Shown here piece after piece: positions 30,477 to 42,029 of a DNA stretch of 64,000 nucleotides (position 1 is the stretch's first letter; each line of letters begins with the position of its first letter). Source of the DNA: Phymorhynchus buccinoides (Eukaryota > Mollusca > Gastropoda > Neogastropoda > Raphitomidae); NCBI GenBank assembly GCA_017654935.2, contig CM065703.1:32126363-32190362 (forward strand). Reading direction: 5' to 3'. The notes under the pieces are model-generated. The model searched no databases. It saw only the letters and a list, made by a program, of their open reading frames with translations, and had not been told where the DNA came from. The translations under genes and the position numbers were made by a program.

Positions 30477-30967
30477 GAATTGCCTGGGGCCAGCGTCGCC
30501 AGATTATGAGAATTTGAGATGATGCATTTTGCTGGTTAAAGAGGTCATGAAATTAATTTAATTTAACCAGAAGTGAAAGTGCAATGAGAGCCTGTCAATT
30601 ACATTGGAAACTGTTGTTTCCCTTCAGCTTCCAGGGGGCATGCTCCCCACCCCCGGAAACCCCCAGGAGGGGTGCTATCCCTGCACTCCGCCGGGGCTTG
30701 CAGGATTTTTGAAAATCTCCAGGAGCACCCATGCATCTCTTGATGTGTCCGGACAGGCGACGACAAAGCAAAAGCTTGAGCGATTTGATCTAGGAGAGCT
30801 AAGGGCTCCTAACATAGCGGGACTACATTTTCACCTCTGCAGCTGAGCAATGCTGTTGTCCAATCGCACAAAGCCTTACAAAACAAGCAGCACAGAGCAA
30901 GACTAAGACACGGACAAAAGGAAAGCTAGGGTTGGTGCACAAAGCTTGCATAGAGACATTCATACAC

Positions 30968-31355
30968 TTCCTTTCGAACATTCTAGGTGTAGAGTGGCAC
31001 AGAGGTAACGCGTTCGCCTTGTGTCAAGTAAACCTGAGCTCGAACCTGGGTACAGGGGATTTTTCCTCACTTTGCACTAGGCCTTACGGTCTGAATGTGG
31101 AGTCTTTCGGATGAGACGATAAACCGAAGTTCATGCACTTAGCACACGTTAAACCCAGTGGCAACGAAAAAGTTGTCATTTGGTCAAAGTTTACTCCCCC
31201 ACCCCACCCCCTTTCCTTCCTCATCAGTCACACAAAAATTGCATGCATAAAACAAAATTTGGGTGACGCGCCTCTGGCTGCGACGCGCTCTCCAGGTGGG
31301 AGCAACCCAAATTTTACAGAGACGCCTCTGTGACTATAAAGTACCTAATACCTAA
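30968..31355 (+). mobile_element. tRNA-headed SINE (SINE-T)
   Basis: The head contains an A-box-like TGGCACAGAGG and a B-box-like GAGCTCGAACC about 50 bp later. A conserved mid-region TCTTTCGGATGAGACGATAA follows. The 3' part (GACGCGCTCTCCAGGTGGGA...GACGCCTCTGTGACTATAA) recurs at 56450-56525. No A-tail; the end is TACCTAATACCTAATCT. Confidence 0.7.
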
Positions 31356-32082
31356 TCTGAACACAAAAACTGCGTGCAACACGAATTGCACAAAACAAAC
31401 TGCCATCTGCTAGACGAGCAAAAGTCTGTCTGCTCACAAATATGCTGAGCATTTTACATTTTTACAACACACTGACAGACTGAAATAAAAGAGAAAGTAC
31501 TAGTACAGTGCAATCCCCCCAAAAATATTTTTGGAGAATGCTGTTTGTGACGGATCTCTTTTATTTTCGGCACCAATTTTATGCTTACACTTATCCGTAA
31601 AAAGCTCTTGACTTTGACGTTAACTTTGAAAAACTTTACTGCTGTTTTTTAACTTCTAAAAGAACATGATGTAATTCACAAGAACGTTAATATAATGTGC
31701 GTAAAAAAAATGATATGTACAGCTTAATGTTGCTGTTGTTGATTTTAAGTCTACAGAGCATAATAGCGCATATTCTCCATAGGTTGTCTGGGTAGAAAAG
31801 AAGCAGGATGTTGATGAAAAGATTTCTATAGTTAATTGTATGGTTACCTTGTCTATATGTCAATATTTGTGCATACTTATTCTGATACTTGAATTTGTAA
31901 AACACGCTGTATGAAATGTAAATTATGTTGCTTGCGTTTTTAATAAATTGAAGATGTAATCTTCTGTACCTATAATGACATGAAAATGATAGTGATTGTC
32001 TTGTATCAGTCCTGTTTTTGTTTTTGTTTGTTTGTTTTTCTACACTTCAATTCCTGTTAAAAAAAAGAAGAAGAGTTTCTTA
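31356..32082. other. AT-rich unclassified DNA
   Basis: No coding block or known repeat. AATAAA occurs in the AT-rich part near 31483 and 31943, which could belong to a long HUS1 3' UTR; that is only a possibility. Confidence 0.3.
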
Positions 32083-32385
32083 TTAACCTCTTCACTGCCC
32101 CGTCACGGATATTTCCGTCAACTTCCGGTAACCTATAAACTGTCCAGTCATGGAAATATCCGTCATAGGGTTATTCTAAGTTTCCCTTTTTTTTTATCCA
32201 TATGCTTTTCGCAGTATGTTCGAATGCATGTGAGAGTGTTCTCAAAGGATAGTATATTCTATCCCCATTCAGAAAAGCATAGGTTATATGCACTTTTATT
32301 CAGAAATGTTTGCGATAGACTCCGCAACCTAAAACGGCTTGGCAAATAGGTGCCCAGGAAACGGGCTCGGCAGTGAAGGGGTTAA
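32083..32385. mobile_element. PB3, TTAA-bounded MITE
   Basis: TTAACCTCTTCACTGCCC at the left and GGCAGTGAAGGGGTTAA at the right, with internal pairs GATATTTCCGTCA and TGGAAATATCCGTCA. A third piggyBac-like terminal type. Confidence 0.7.
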
Positions 32386-32489
32386 TGAAGGCTTTTGTAT
32401 AGATCTCTGTGCAAGATATTAGTCTCTTTTCAAAAAGAAAAGGAAATCACATTGGGTAAAACGTAAATGTTTTTTCATAAAATCAGCCT

Positions 32490-32613
32490 TTAAAGACCCC
32501 CCTTGTCATGTGTCACATTCCTTTTTATACTTGGAAGATTTCTTACCAGCTATAAGAGGGAAAACATGTGAAAATCATGATTTTGACACGTGGCGTGGTG
32601 GATCTTTAAGAGC
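32490..32613. mobile_element. Half copy of CACGTG palindrome I
   Basis: AAAGACCCCCC...TTTCTTACCAGCTATAAGAGG...TTTTGACACGTGGCGTGGTG matches one arm of 4980-5221. Confidence 0.65.
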
Positions 32614-33067
32614 TTGCATTTGATATTACATCACTTTGTGAACAGTTTTGTTGACATGCACAGGCTATGGATAGTTCCCTCACCTTCTGGACGATCTGCA
32701 TCATAACTGTCAATAGGATGACGTAGGATGTCAAGAGAAAGAAGAAGATCTGTGTTTGTAACTTCCTCTAATCTGTCACTCTCTTTGGCTCTGCCTTTTT
32801 CCTTTGCTTGTATGAGTTAAGGTCTGTGTACACGTTAACATTATTCACAAAATATATCCATTTCCCTGTGGTAATACTGAGTAGTTTAGTCATTTTTTTA
32901 AAATGATGAGTGGACCAGAACTGTGTCGCTGTGGGGGAAATCGAGAGAGATTTGTGAAAATTGTTAAAAGCCATTGGTTGGAAGAACATTCAGTTGTGGA
33001 CTCTATGCTGCTACCTGCGGCCTGTCCGAATATACCCCATCAGCCAAGCGTTGGCTGTGTTCTCGTT

Positions 33068-33286
33068 GTCGCATGAAAATAGGTAGCTCGTAAAAATAAG
33101 TAGCTCGCTACCTATGACAGTGTGTATTTGCGACATTGAGCATGAACCACAAATTTCACTTTTTTCTAGGGTTAGGGTTAGGTAAATGGTTAAAGTACAG
33201 AAAAAGTGAAATTTGTGGTTGTCGCAAATACAGCCTCTCATAGTAGCGAGCTACTTATGTTTACGAGCTACCTATTTTCATGCGAC
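33068..33286. mobile_element. Palindromic element H with TTAGGG-type core
   Basis: Arms GTCGCATGAAAATAGGTAGC and its inverse run about 100 bp each, with AACCACAAATTTCACTTTTT pairing across the centre. The centre is TAGGGTTAGGGTTAGG. Confidence 0.75.
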
Positions 33287-33394
33287 ACTCACGAATGCCT
33301 GAAACGAGTTGGAACTGGGTGGTACATTCGCCAATTCCTTACGACCTGGTTGTAGGGGTTTCATTAAAGACACACTGACGCACCAGGATTAAGT

Positions 33395-33716
33395 CCCTTG
33401 GTTTTTTTCTGGGCAGCTGTGACCCACATACAAATGTCTCCAACTTCAAATTGAGGCTGCTCTTTAAAATGACGCTTCGGTTTGAATTTTGAATTTCCAA
33501 ATTTGGGGGGCATTTATATGGGAGTCAGACTTGGGGTCAAAACAAGATTTCTTTCCAGCTATAAGAGGGAAAACACGTGAAACCCGTGATTTTGACACGT
33601 GATGTGGTGGGTCTTTAAGAGCAGCCTCAATTTGAAGTTAGGGACATCTGTATGTGGGTCACAGCTACCCAGAAAAACAACAAGGGACTTAATCGTGGTG
33701 CGTCAGTGTATGTTTT
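33395..33716. mobile_element. Palindromic composite with CACGTG arm
   Basis: Outer arms (GACGCACCAGGATTAAGTCC and GGACTTAATCGTGGTGCGTC, with GTGACCCACATACA paired) enclose one arm of palindrome I (TATAAGAGGGAAAACACGTG). A related copy is at 46226-46463. Confidence 0.6.
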
Positions 33717-34134
33717 AAGACCAATATTGTTCATTTGTGATTTTTACTCTCTTATCAAACGAAAAGAAAACCAAATGTTCTTCCAACTAAAAAGTTGGAT
33801 AGCGTAAGGCTGCCTTAACGTGTACACAGACCTTTAAAGAAACAAAAAGTTAGGTAACCTAGTTTTGCGAAACCAGGCTTGCCAAAGAAATACCTGGAAA
33901 GAAACTTCAAGGTTATAGTACCGTTATATAGAGCGGTTTCTCCGACTATTAGGGAACATGAGAATAGAACCAGTGTATGTGTGTGCGTGCATGCGCGCAT
34001 GTGTAGGAGAGAGAGGGAGGGAGAGAGAGAGCCAATCCAAAACTTACTCTATTAATTTTGATCAGGCCTTTCTCTGCGTAGAGAGAGAGAGGTGGGGTGG
34101 GGGTGCAGAAACGGAGAGAGAGAGAGTTAAAGCT

Positions 34135-34305
34135 TAACGTCCTCTCGGTCCCAGGAGGGATCTCATTACAATAATATCTGTATTCTTAAAAAATGGGGAC
34201 TTTCCTGGTGTTGCACGGCCTCCGGGCATTGCCTCCAGGATCGTTCCCACCATCTTTATGTCCCGTATGTGTCTGTTTCAGACCGGAGGACGTTAAACAG
34301 ATGTT
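34135..34305 (+). mobile_element. SINE-S copy
   Basis: GGGACTTTCCTGGTGTTGCA, GCCTCCGGGCATTGCCTCCA and CAGACCGGAGGACGTTAAAC mark the family. It sits next to GA-rich DNA. Confidence 0.65.
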
Positions 34306-34786
34306 TCTATAGGAGGGCTCTCGTGGTGCTTTTTTTTCCTTCTAATTTCGACGTGGAAGTAGAGAGAGAGAGAGAGAGGGGAAATGAAATGTTATTGCTT
34401 TCAACCAAGAAACGCATTAAAAAGCAAAGAGAGAGAGGTGTGTTCTTCAGTTTAATGTCCTTCCACTACAAGTGATTCAGACAATAAAAGAGAGGTGTGT
34501 GCATGTTGCCAAAAATACTTTCTTTAAAAAAAAAATACAGATACTATCCTAGTTCTACATGCATGTTGGCCTTCCTCCTATTCACCGTCTTTATCTTGGT
34601 CACCACCATTTCCTTACTTTTCTGTTGGGTCTAGTATTATAATATAGGTCGCGGATCTAGATAGAGAGGTTTCACAACCCCCATGGCCTTTCTATTCACT
34701 GATAAGAGTTGCTTCACAAGGACACACTACACTGTGACATAGCAGCCAGAGATGCAATAAATAACAACCGAGTTTGCCCCTAAAAA

Positions 34787-34964
34787 GGCCTGGTACACAG
34801 TCCATTCGGATTTTCCGCGCGGAAATAATAAGTAAAAGAAAGAAGGAAACAAATATACGGATTAGGGTAAATTCGGACACGTGCGTATATTATTTTTCTT
34901 TTACTTATTTACTGTTTGCGCATGGGTTTCCGCACGGAAAATCCGCGTGTATGTGTACACGGCC
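34787..34964. mobile_element. HarbK MITE, complete 178-bp copy
   Basis: GGCCTGGTACACAGTCCATT and its inverse ATGTGTACACGGCC, with TTTCCGCGCGGAAATAATAA paired to the right arm. It is the shortest uninterrupted copy and defines the family length. Confidence 0.75.
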
Positions 34965-35689
34965 TAAGCGTATAGCCCCCCCCCCCCCCCCCCCGCCACC
35001 TCTGTTGGGGAGGGCTATTATGGGTATTATATGTGTGTCGTTCTTCAAGTTTTTTTTTTGCTGTCCCTAAATACCTTATTGTGAACCACTGAACAGAATC
35101 GCTCAAGACTTTTGTACTGTGGTATATTTATTGCCTGAAGCTGACGTGATTGTCGAGTAAATATAGCTTGTTTGACCTTAAATTGCAAGGCAAGTGTGTG
35201 TGTGTGTGTGCGTGCGTGCGGCGCTGGGTGGTGGTGCATGGTGGTTTCAGACTTCTTGCCCTGCTCGACGACAGTCAACGTTCAGAGTAGTTAGGGTATT
35301 GTATTCTATCTAAGACCCAATTTGTCAAAAGTGCACATAGATATATGATGGGGGTGGGTTGAGGGTGTTGCTGGTGGCATAAGGGTGATAGATAGAGCCT
35401 ATATCATTGTAGAGAAGAACGTCTCAAGAGGTTTGGAAAGAAAGTGTGGGAGATTTAAGTGCTTCTGGTCTCCAGAGGGAATAGAATGATGTTATAAAGT
35501 TAGGGCGTGGCGTCTGTTCACCAGATTGTGTACATACGGGGCACAAACAAGCTTAAGTGTGTGTGTGCTGTGTGCTGTGTGTCATTGTCTGCGTCTCCTC
35601 TCTTTATTTTTTTGTCCTTTGCCGATCTACGATCGCAAAGGAGTATGTTTTCGTTTGTGTATTTTTTTCTTCTTTTCTTTCCCCTCTGT

Positions 35690-36290
35690 CTGTCCCAAGG
35701 ATATCTCCTGAACCGCTTGACAGAATCGCTTCAAATTTTATGTGGTGGTGTGTCACCATGAGAGGAAGGCATCCGCGCATACATTATCGCCATCTTGACC
35801 TTGGCGTATGACCTTGAAAACCGAAAATCTTTTACGGGGCCATAACTTCCACACCATGGGTCCTAGAGTCTTGAAATTTGGCATGCAGGTACTTTGGATT
35901 ATGGCCGTTCCGATGGTGACATACCGATCAAGGTCAAGGTCAGGGAGATCGGTAGGCCTTGAAAGTGGTAGGGGTCTAAAAATGGGGCTTTAAGCCATAT
36001 TTTCCACATTTGTACTTGACAGAAGCGCTTCAGATTGTGTGTGGTACTGTATAACCTAGAGTAGCAAACATCCGAGCATAGATAATAAAATAAGATTGAT
36101 TATCGCCATGCTGACCTTGACCTTGAAGTGTGACCTTGAAAACCGACATTTCCTTCTTTGCGCTATATATTTCTTGTCCAAGCTGTATCTCGTGAACTAG
36201 AAGGCAGAATTCCTTCAAATGTTGTGGCAGGATGTGACAGTAAGAGTATAACACATTCGTACATAACTTATCCCTCAGAAATACAATGTC
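35690..36290. repeat. Dispersed repeat rich in TGACCTTGA words
   Basis: Two related blocks contain TATCTC(C/G)TGAAC, CAGAAT-CGCTTCAAAT-like words and tandem TGACCTTGACCTTGA. The same words (GGTCAAGGTCAAGGTCA) occur at 2560-2585. Class unknown; non-coding. Confidence 0.5.
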
Positions 36291-36399
36291 GCTGAGCGGC
36301 AGACATGTTTCCGTTTTTCTTCGCCCTCCTATATCGTGAAATACTGTATAGAATCACTCCATATTTTTTTTTTTTTGGGGGGGGGGGTAAAAAGAAGAG

Positions 36400-36680
36400 T
36401 AGAAGGCACTGCAGTACAAATTATGCCACGTGGAGTTTTAGTGTCGCCGAGCGGCAGACATGTCTCTGAGTTAAGGGTGTACACCCCACTAATTAAGGGT
36501 GTACATCCCGGTAAAGGAGGAGGTCTAATGCTAAAAATAAAAGACATTCTAGCACAAAATGTGCCACGTGGGGCTTAAATGTCGCCGAGCAGCAGACATG
36601 TCTCAGTGTTAAGGGTGTGCATCCCACCAGTTAAGGGTGTGCATCCCGGAAAACGATTTGCACCCAGTCAAGGGTGTGTA
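36400..36680. repeat. Tandem repeat of about 150 bp, two units
   Basis: TGCCACGTGGAG/GGCTT, GTCGCCGAGCGGCAGACATG and TTAAGGGTGTACATCCCGG recur in the same order at about 36421-36515 and 36570-36650. Confidence 0.75.
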
Positions 36681-36743
36681 GGTGCATCACCCAAATGTCA
36701 CAAGGAGGACGGGGACCTAAGATGTGACATTATTATACTAACT

Positions 36744-36935
36744 TGTGGCGGTGCCATAGCCGATGAGGTTTAACCGAGGCGTGGTCACCGCTACAGCTAT
36801 CTGTATTAATACAAAATCGGGACTTTACTGGTTTCCTACTGCCTCCGGGCATTGCCTCCAGTATTGTTCCCACCATATTTGTATTTACAAATGTCTCATA
36901 TGTGTCCGATTCAGACCAAGAGGACGTAAAACTCC
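36744..36935 (+). mobile_element. SINE-S, near full-length
   Basis: Head TGGCGGTGCCATAGCCGATG AGGTTTAACCGAGGCG, body GGGACTTTACTGGTTTCCTA, tail CAAGAGGACGTAAAACTCC. This and 49481-49681 define the whole family. Confidence 0.7.
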
Positions 36936-37187
36936 ATTTTCGTCGGGACCTAAGATGTGAGGGGGAAGGGCATAACCGGCAAAGGACATATCTGCCGCTC
37001 GGCGATGCCCTTGTTATCTTTTTTTCTTCTTCCTTTTAATGAATCGGTCACGGAAAGTTTTCACCACAGCTACCCTCTATAGTAGGCCATGCAATGTGTC
37101 CGGAGAATAACGTGGTCTATATAAGCAGTTACATGCATAGTCACGAGACCAAGAGGACGTAAAACACCATTTTCGTCGTCACGAGAC

Positions 37188-37343
37188 GAGACTTTAATTC
37201 ATTCTGATCGCTTCTCGGCCTCTTGGCTAAGACAGTGATTCAGGAACATACATTCTTGTTTATACCCTGGTTGGTTTGTTCAGCCCGTCGTACATGGCGA
37301 AAGCCGATACGCGACGCGCGACGTTAAACTGAACTTCCATCCA
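37188..37343 (+). mobile_element. U2 snRNA-headed SINE (SINE-U2), copy 1
   Basis: From 37208, ATCGCTTCTCGGCCTCTTGG CTAAGA matches the 5' end of U2 snRNA except one base (U2 has CCTTTTGG). The body is unrelated to U2 and the tail is GACGTTAAACTGAACTTCCA. GTCACGAGAC lies at 37178-37187 and again at 37344-37353, giving a 10-bp target duplication. A second copy in the opposite orientation is at 48735-48885. Confidence 0.8.
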
Positions 37344-37501
37344 GTCACGAGACTGCTGTTTGACCTGAGTGTTGAAATTGCATGCGTGTTGCTCTCTCTC
37401 TCTCTCTCTCTCTGGTTATTGTTTTTTCTTTTCATTTTTTATGAGGGCTGGATGTAAACAAGCCTGTATAGTGCTTAGTCTTCCCTCAATAAAAAAAAAA
37501 G

Positions 37502-37503
<2 letters not shown>

Positions 37504-37571
<68 letters not shown>
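37504..37571. repeat. (CT)n microsatellite
   Basis: A pure CT tract, with a smaller one at 37389-37413. Confidence 0.95.
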
Positions 37572-37573
<2 letters not shown>

Positions 37574-37698
37574 GCCTACGGGTGGCTACAAATGCAGTGA
37601 AGGTAACTAGTAGGATTTCATCGTATTCGTTTAGACTGGAATTTTACGTCAACCATGCCTCACAAATGTCATGATCGGATCGCACTGAATCAAATCGT

Positions 37699-38671
37699 AT
37701 GCAGTGTGTCTGGTTCTTAACGATGATTAGCGTTTCAGACAAAAGTAACATTTTTCGAGCAATATTTGCAATATCTCCCAATTCATGTATGCGACTTGAC
37801 ATGATACTTGAAATTAATCATATAATACACCTTCTTTCCATGAAAGACATTACTGTTACTTTTTGTTGGGTGCCTTCTCATTGTGGAATATCAACAACAA
37901 CAACATACAGTATTTATACGGCGCTGAATCTTGATAGAAATCAAATCAAAGCGCACACACACGTTAGCATTCAAAGCGCATTCAAACAAAAACGCAATAC
38001 AAAGCGAACACACACGGATAACATAAATGGAATATAGCAGAAACAGACCTAATGGCAAGAGAGAGAAGATAAAGAGAGAGGGGCTTTAATGACGGGGGAA
38101 CAGGTGGGTTTTGAGGTTAGCTTTGAAAGCAGAGAGAGTCGGTCGCTGACGGAGGGAGAGAGGAAGTTTGTTCCAGGAGGTCGGTCCTGAGACCGCAAAA
38201 GAGCGCCGACCAACAGTTGAAAGCTTATACCTAGGGATCTGGAGAGAAAGAGGGTCAGAAACTGAACGTAAAGTGCGAAAGCAGAGAGAGTCGGTCGCTG
38301 ACGGAGAGAGAGAGGAAGTTTGTTCCAGGAGGTCGGTCCTGAGACCGCAAAAGAGCGCCGACCAACAGTTGAAAGCTTATACCTAGGGATCTGGAGAGAA
38401 AGAGGGTCAGAAACTGAACGTAAAATGCGAGCTGGCGTATAGATGGAAATATTGTCGCAGAGGTAAGATGGAGCAGCTTTATAGATTTATATCACCAATA
38501 AATGAACGGGTAGACCAAGCTGCAAAAAAGGCAGCTCAAAATCGCAACAACGCAGTCTCAGTTATTCCCTTACATGTATGTATGTGTGGTGCATCTCTAA
38601 GTGTCAGTCATTTACTGACTCACTGTCAAAGAACAAGAGAGCTCTTTAAGAATTCGGGTATTGACTTTTAA
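37699..38671 (+). mobile_element. LINE RNase H fragment interrupted by a SINE-like insertion
   Basis: 37699-37908 reads VSDKSNIFRAIFAISPNSCM then DITVTFCWVPSHCGIS, the RNase H region of I-group LINEs. From about 38503 it resumes as NERVDQAAKKAAQNRN, then CMCGASLSVSHLLTHC, a zinc-binding tail. The 0.6 kb between is foreign. ATATCA lies at both edges (near 37902 and 38490), a possible target duplication. Confidence 0.6.
38125..38428. repeat. 152-bp exact tandem duplication
   Basis: 38125-38276 and 38277-38428 are almost identical (differences seen at GGAGGGAGAG/GGAGAGAGAG and AAGTGC/AAATGC). It lies inside the insertion in the LINE RNase H region. Confidence 0.9.
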
Positions 38672-39139
38672 TGATGGATCAACTCCATTAACACTATCCT
38701 GTATATTAAATGATTACTCTGTCCTCGATTCAATTTGTAAATGTTTATTAAGTAGTTCAGTGAGTATGTATCTTCAACCTTGTTCATTATCGGTTTTATT
38801 CTTTAAGTGAAGATAAACTTTACCCTGGCCAAACTCCACATCGCTGAGGCAGAAGCTGCACGGGGACCTCGGGGACCTCTGCAGGACGGCAGCATTCGTC
38901 AGGGCAACTGGTGTGGCCATCTAGCGTTCGACAAGAAGAAGAAGATGGGGTGGGTGGGGTGGGGGTAATGATTACACCACTAACTTATTACTTATTATAT
39001 TCTTACATATTCTCACTTACAGACACATCTACTCACAACTCAACCACACCAAAAAAAACCACCGCAATATAATTTTGTCTGAATCACTTTTAGTGGAAGG
39101 ACGTTAAACTGAAGAACACACACACACACACTTATGCCT

Positions 39140-39310
39140 GCAGTCTGACATAGCTGCATGCCTGTAGTGTGACTATAGTGCTATAGGATCAGGATTATAG
39201 GATCATAACTACATGCCTGTGTGACTATAGTGCTATAGAATCAGGATTATAGGATCATAACTACATGCCTGCAGTGTGACTATAGTGCTATAGGATCAGG
39301 ATTATCTACA
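39140..39310. repeat. About 58-bp tandem repeat, three copies
   Basis: Unit contains TGTGACTATAGTGCTATAGG ATCAGGATTATAGGATCATA, then ACTACATGCCTG. It is followed by a (CA)n run at 39318-39369. Confidence 0.85.
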
Positions 39311-39314
39311 TTTC

Positions 39315-39370
<56 letters not shown>

Positions 39371-39535
39371 AACCAACCAACACAACACATTCATAACTTA
39401 GTAGTAGTAGTTACAGCAGTTGTTGTTGCTGTTTGATACGTGCATTTTTACCGGCCAAACGAAGTTTGACCGCTATTGTTTTGTCTGCTCATGTTATTGG
39501 ATTTTTGTTTCATGTTTTTATTCCATTTCAAATTC

Positions 39536-39609
39536 GTGTAAAGCGCCCTGTAGCCTACATAGTAGGATGGGCGCTATATAAATTTTTCCTCATTATTATT
39601 ATTATTATA
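39536..39609 (+). mobile_element. L2-type LINE 3' tail
   Basis: GTGTAAAGCGCCCTGTAGCC and ATGGGCGCTATATAAATTTT followed by ATT repeats; nearly identical to 20466-20536. Confidence 0.6.
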
Positions 39610-41040
39610 ACTTACTGCAAACATAAATAGGATTGGCAACGTCAGTACAAAGGTCAATTGGCACACATCGAAAACCTATGAGAAATACATGATTTGTTAA
39701 GGGAGACATACAGACAGGCATGCGGAGAGAGAGGAGAGAGAGTGAGTGTCCTATTACATTAATGTATCCACTCTTTGTGAAGAGAGCAATGGGTGTTGCC
39801 TGTTTGACACACTGAAAAACATAAGAGATCCTTGAGATGATTAGCCTCAGCAGGGTTTCAAACACAAGTATCCCTGTGCTTTTCTTGACGTTGGTGTACG
39901 AAGGTTTGGGCCTTAATAAAGGGTTTGTACGGGCTCTTTTTGCTAAAAACTCTTTTTAATCGACTTTCAGCGAAAAAATCCGCTTTTGTTGACTACTGTA
40001 GTTTGTAGAATAAGGTTTTCTCACCTTTTGTGGCTATAATCTGTTGTCTCCTGCTCATTGGAATCCCATACACACACATTCCATCCCACTATTCCCCACA
40101 CTTCCCCGCTGTGAACTGTAATCACTTTTCCATCCCAGTGCTGCCCACTTCTTCAACCACTGCCCTTTCAAGTCTTGAACTGTGCTCACTGACTTCAAAT
40201 ATAAAAAGCCTTCCAGTCAACTTTTTCCTGCATTCCCAGTCGAAGGGTTTATGACACGAAATTGTCGGTTGCCCCCTCCCTCTCAGGTACTTTTCCCTTC
40301 ACCTTGTTTTTTTACCTATTCATTTCAAAAGTACAGCAGTCACTACTTCATCTATTTTGTCTTTGTTTAATATTTCCAACATTTCCCAAACAGAAGTATT
40401 TTACTACAAGTTTTTCTGTGTATTTCATTTTTTTCAAAATTACGTTCCTTCAAGCCTGGGATTCACTCTGAAAACCGTCACGAAGGCATTACACCACGTA
40501 CAAGGCAGGGTAAGCCTTTTTCTGACAGTTGATCGCACAAAGCTTTGATAACTCAGACTTATTTTCTTTATTGCATCTATTTTCTACAAGTATTTGTTTT
40601 CTCATTTAGAAGTAACAGACCAAAGATTATTCAAATCTAGAAGTACCAAGTCTTTTTCCATAAGTGCTAAAGCTAGTCATGTGTTTTGACGCGATTTTAT
40701 GGATATTTGTACCGGTTTTCCAGCATTTTTGACATGTTAATCCGTTATCATCGCATTAAGCTTGATTGTCAAGCTTCCTTGGCCATTCATTATTCATGTT
40801 CACAAAATTACAGTTGGTCTTTGCAATCGGGATATTAATTATTGGTCCTGAAAAGGGATAACCCTCCCTTGTCGTCAATATCGTAGACGCATACAAAAAA
40901 CTCCCCAACTCCAAAAGGCACACAACTACTGTCAAGACAACCATGGAATTGTGTTATCGTCTCCATGTCTCATTGTATGTGTGTTGCCATTAAATTCCGC
41001 GAGTCCATACTACTGAAATCAGTTTGTAATACTTCAGATG
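39610..41040. other. Unclassified intergenic DNA
   Basis: AT-rich with no clear repeat family. Short open frames here lack family motifs, and I see no gene. Confidence 0.3.
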
Positions 41041-41068
41041 ATAGTGGCGATATTCCCCAGCCCTGGTG

Positions 41069-41108
<40 letters not shown>

Positions 41109-41783
41109 AATATGAGTGCATATGCTTGTGTATGCATGGGCATTATGAATGTTTTTTCTTCTTCGATCGCTCAGTTTCCTTTCAATTACGAGCGCACATG
41201 CGTCATGCTGCCGTTATGCACCTAAGAAACAGTTAGGCCGAGCATGTCCGACTTCGGCAGGATAATTATATATTTTTTTAAAGTGTTTCTTGAAAAAAGC
41301 AGGAGAATGGAACGATAAGGCAGAAAGATAGTAGATGACAGTAAGAAAAAGGAAAAAAGAAAAAGGCAGAGTCAAAGAGAGTAACATATTAGAGGAACCT
41401 ACTACAAGCACAGAAGTTCCAGAAGGTGGGGGAACTATTTATACAAAAAAACATACCCCCGGTATCCCCACGGGGCATTGTTAATGGATCAAGTTTATTA
41501 AACAAGGCTACGGTATGATGAAGTTATTAAAAAGGAAACAATAATAAACAAACAAAAAGCAACAACACAATAATAAACAAACAAAAAGCAACAAAACAAT
41601 AATAAACAAACAAAAAGCAGCAACACAATAATAAACAAACAAACACAGCGCCTTCCTCACTGCCCCCCACCCCCTTTTTTCAATAAGAAAAAAAAAATCA
41701 ATTTCCTATCGGACTGCGTTGTGTGTATGTGTGCGTGCGTGTGCGTGCTTGTGTGTGTGTATGTGCTTGCGTGCCCGCGCGCC

Positions 41784-41784
<1 letters not shown>

Positions 41785-41843
<59 letters not shown>

Positions 41844-41844
41844 A

Positions 41845-41882
<38 letters not shown>

Positions 41883-41959
41883 TGTGTGTACAGTAGTGTG
41901 TGTGTGTACGCAACACAAAGACACACACACACACACGCCCCCCCCCCCCCCCCCCCCCG

Positions 41960-41998
<39 letters not shown>
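41785..41998. repeat. Compound (GT)n-(GA)n-(CA)n microsatellite with poly-C
   Basis: GT at about 41786-41840, GA at 41848-41880, poly-C at 41938-41958 and CA at 41961-41993. It directly precedes a LINE fragment. Confidence 0.9.
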
Positions 41999-41999
<1 letters not shown>

Positions 42000-42029
42000 T
42001 TTCTGAATCGTGACGCACGAAAAAGCTTT

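Noticed and set aside
30985..31060. A true tRNA gene
   Set aside because: A- and B-box-like words are present, but no full cloverleaf or acceptor pairing is evident, and a SINE body follows directly.
37208..37240. A functional U2 snRNA gene
   Set aside because: Only the first 26 or so nucleotides match. The Sm site, branch-point recognition region beyond and 3' stem-loops are absent, and the same body follows in a second copy.
40030..40548. Overlapping open frames near 40.0-40.5 kb as a gene
   Set aside because: Frames are hydrophobic and Phe/Ser-rich from AT- and CT-rich DNA, with no motif. A GTAAGC near 40509 alone is not enough.
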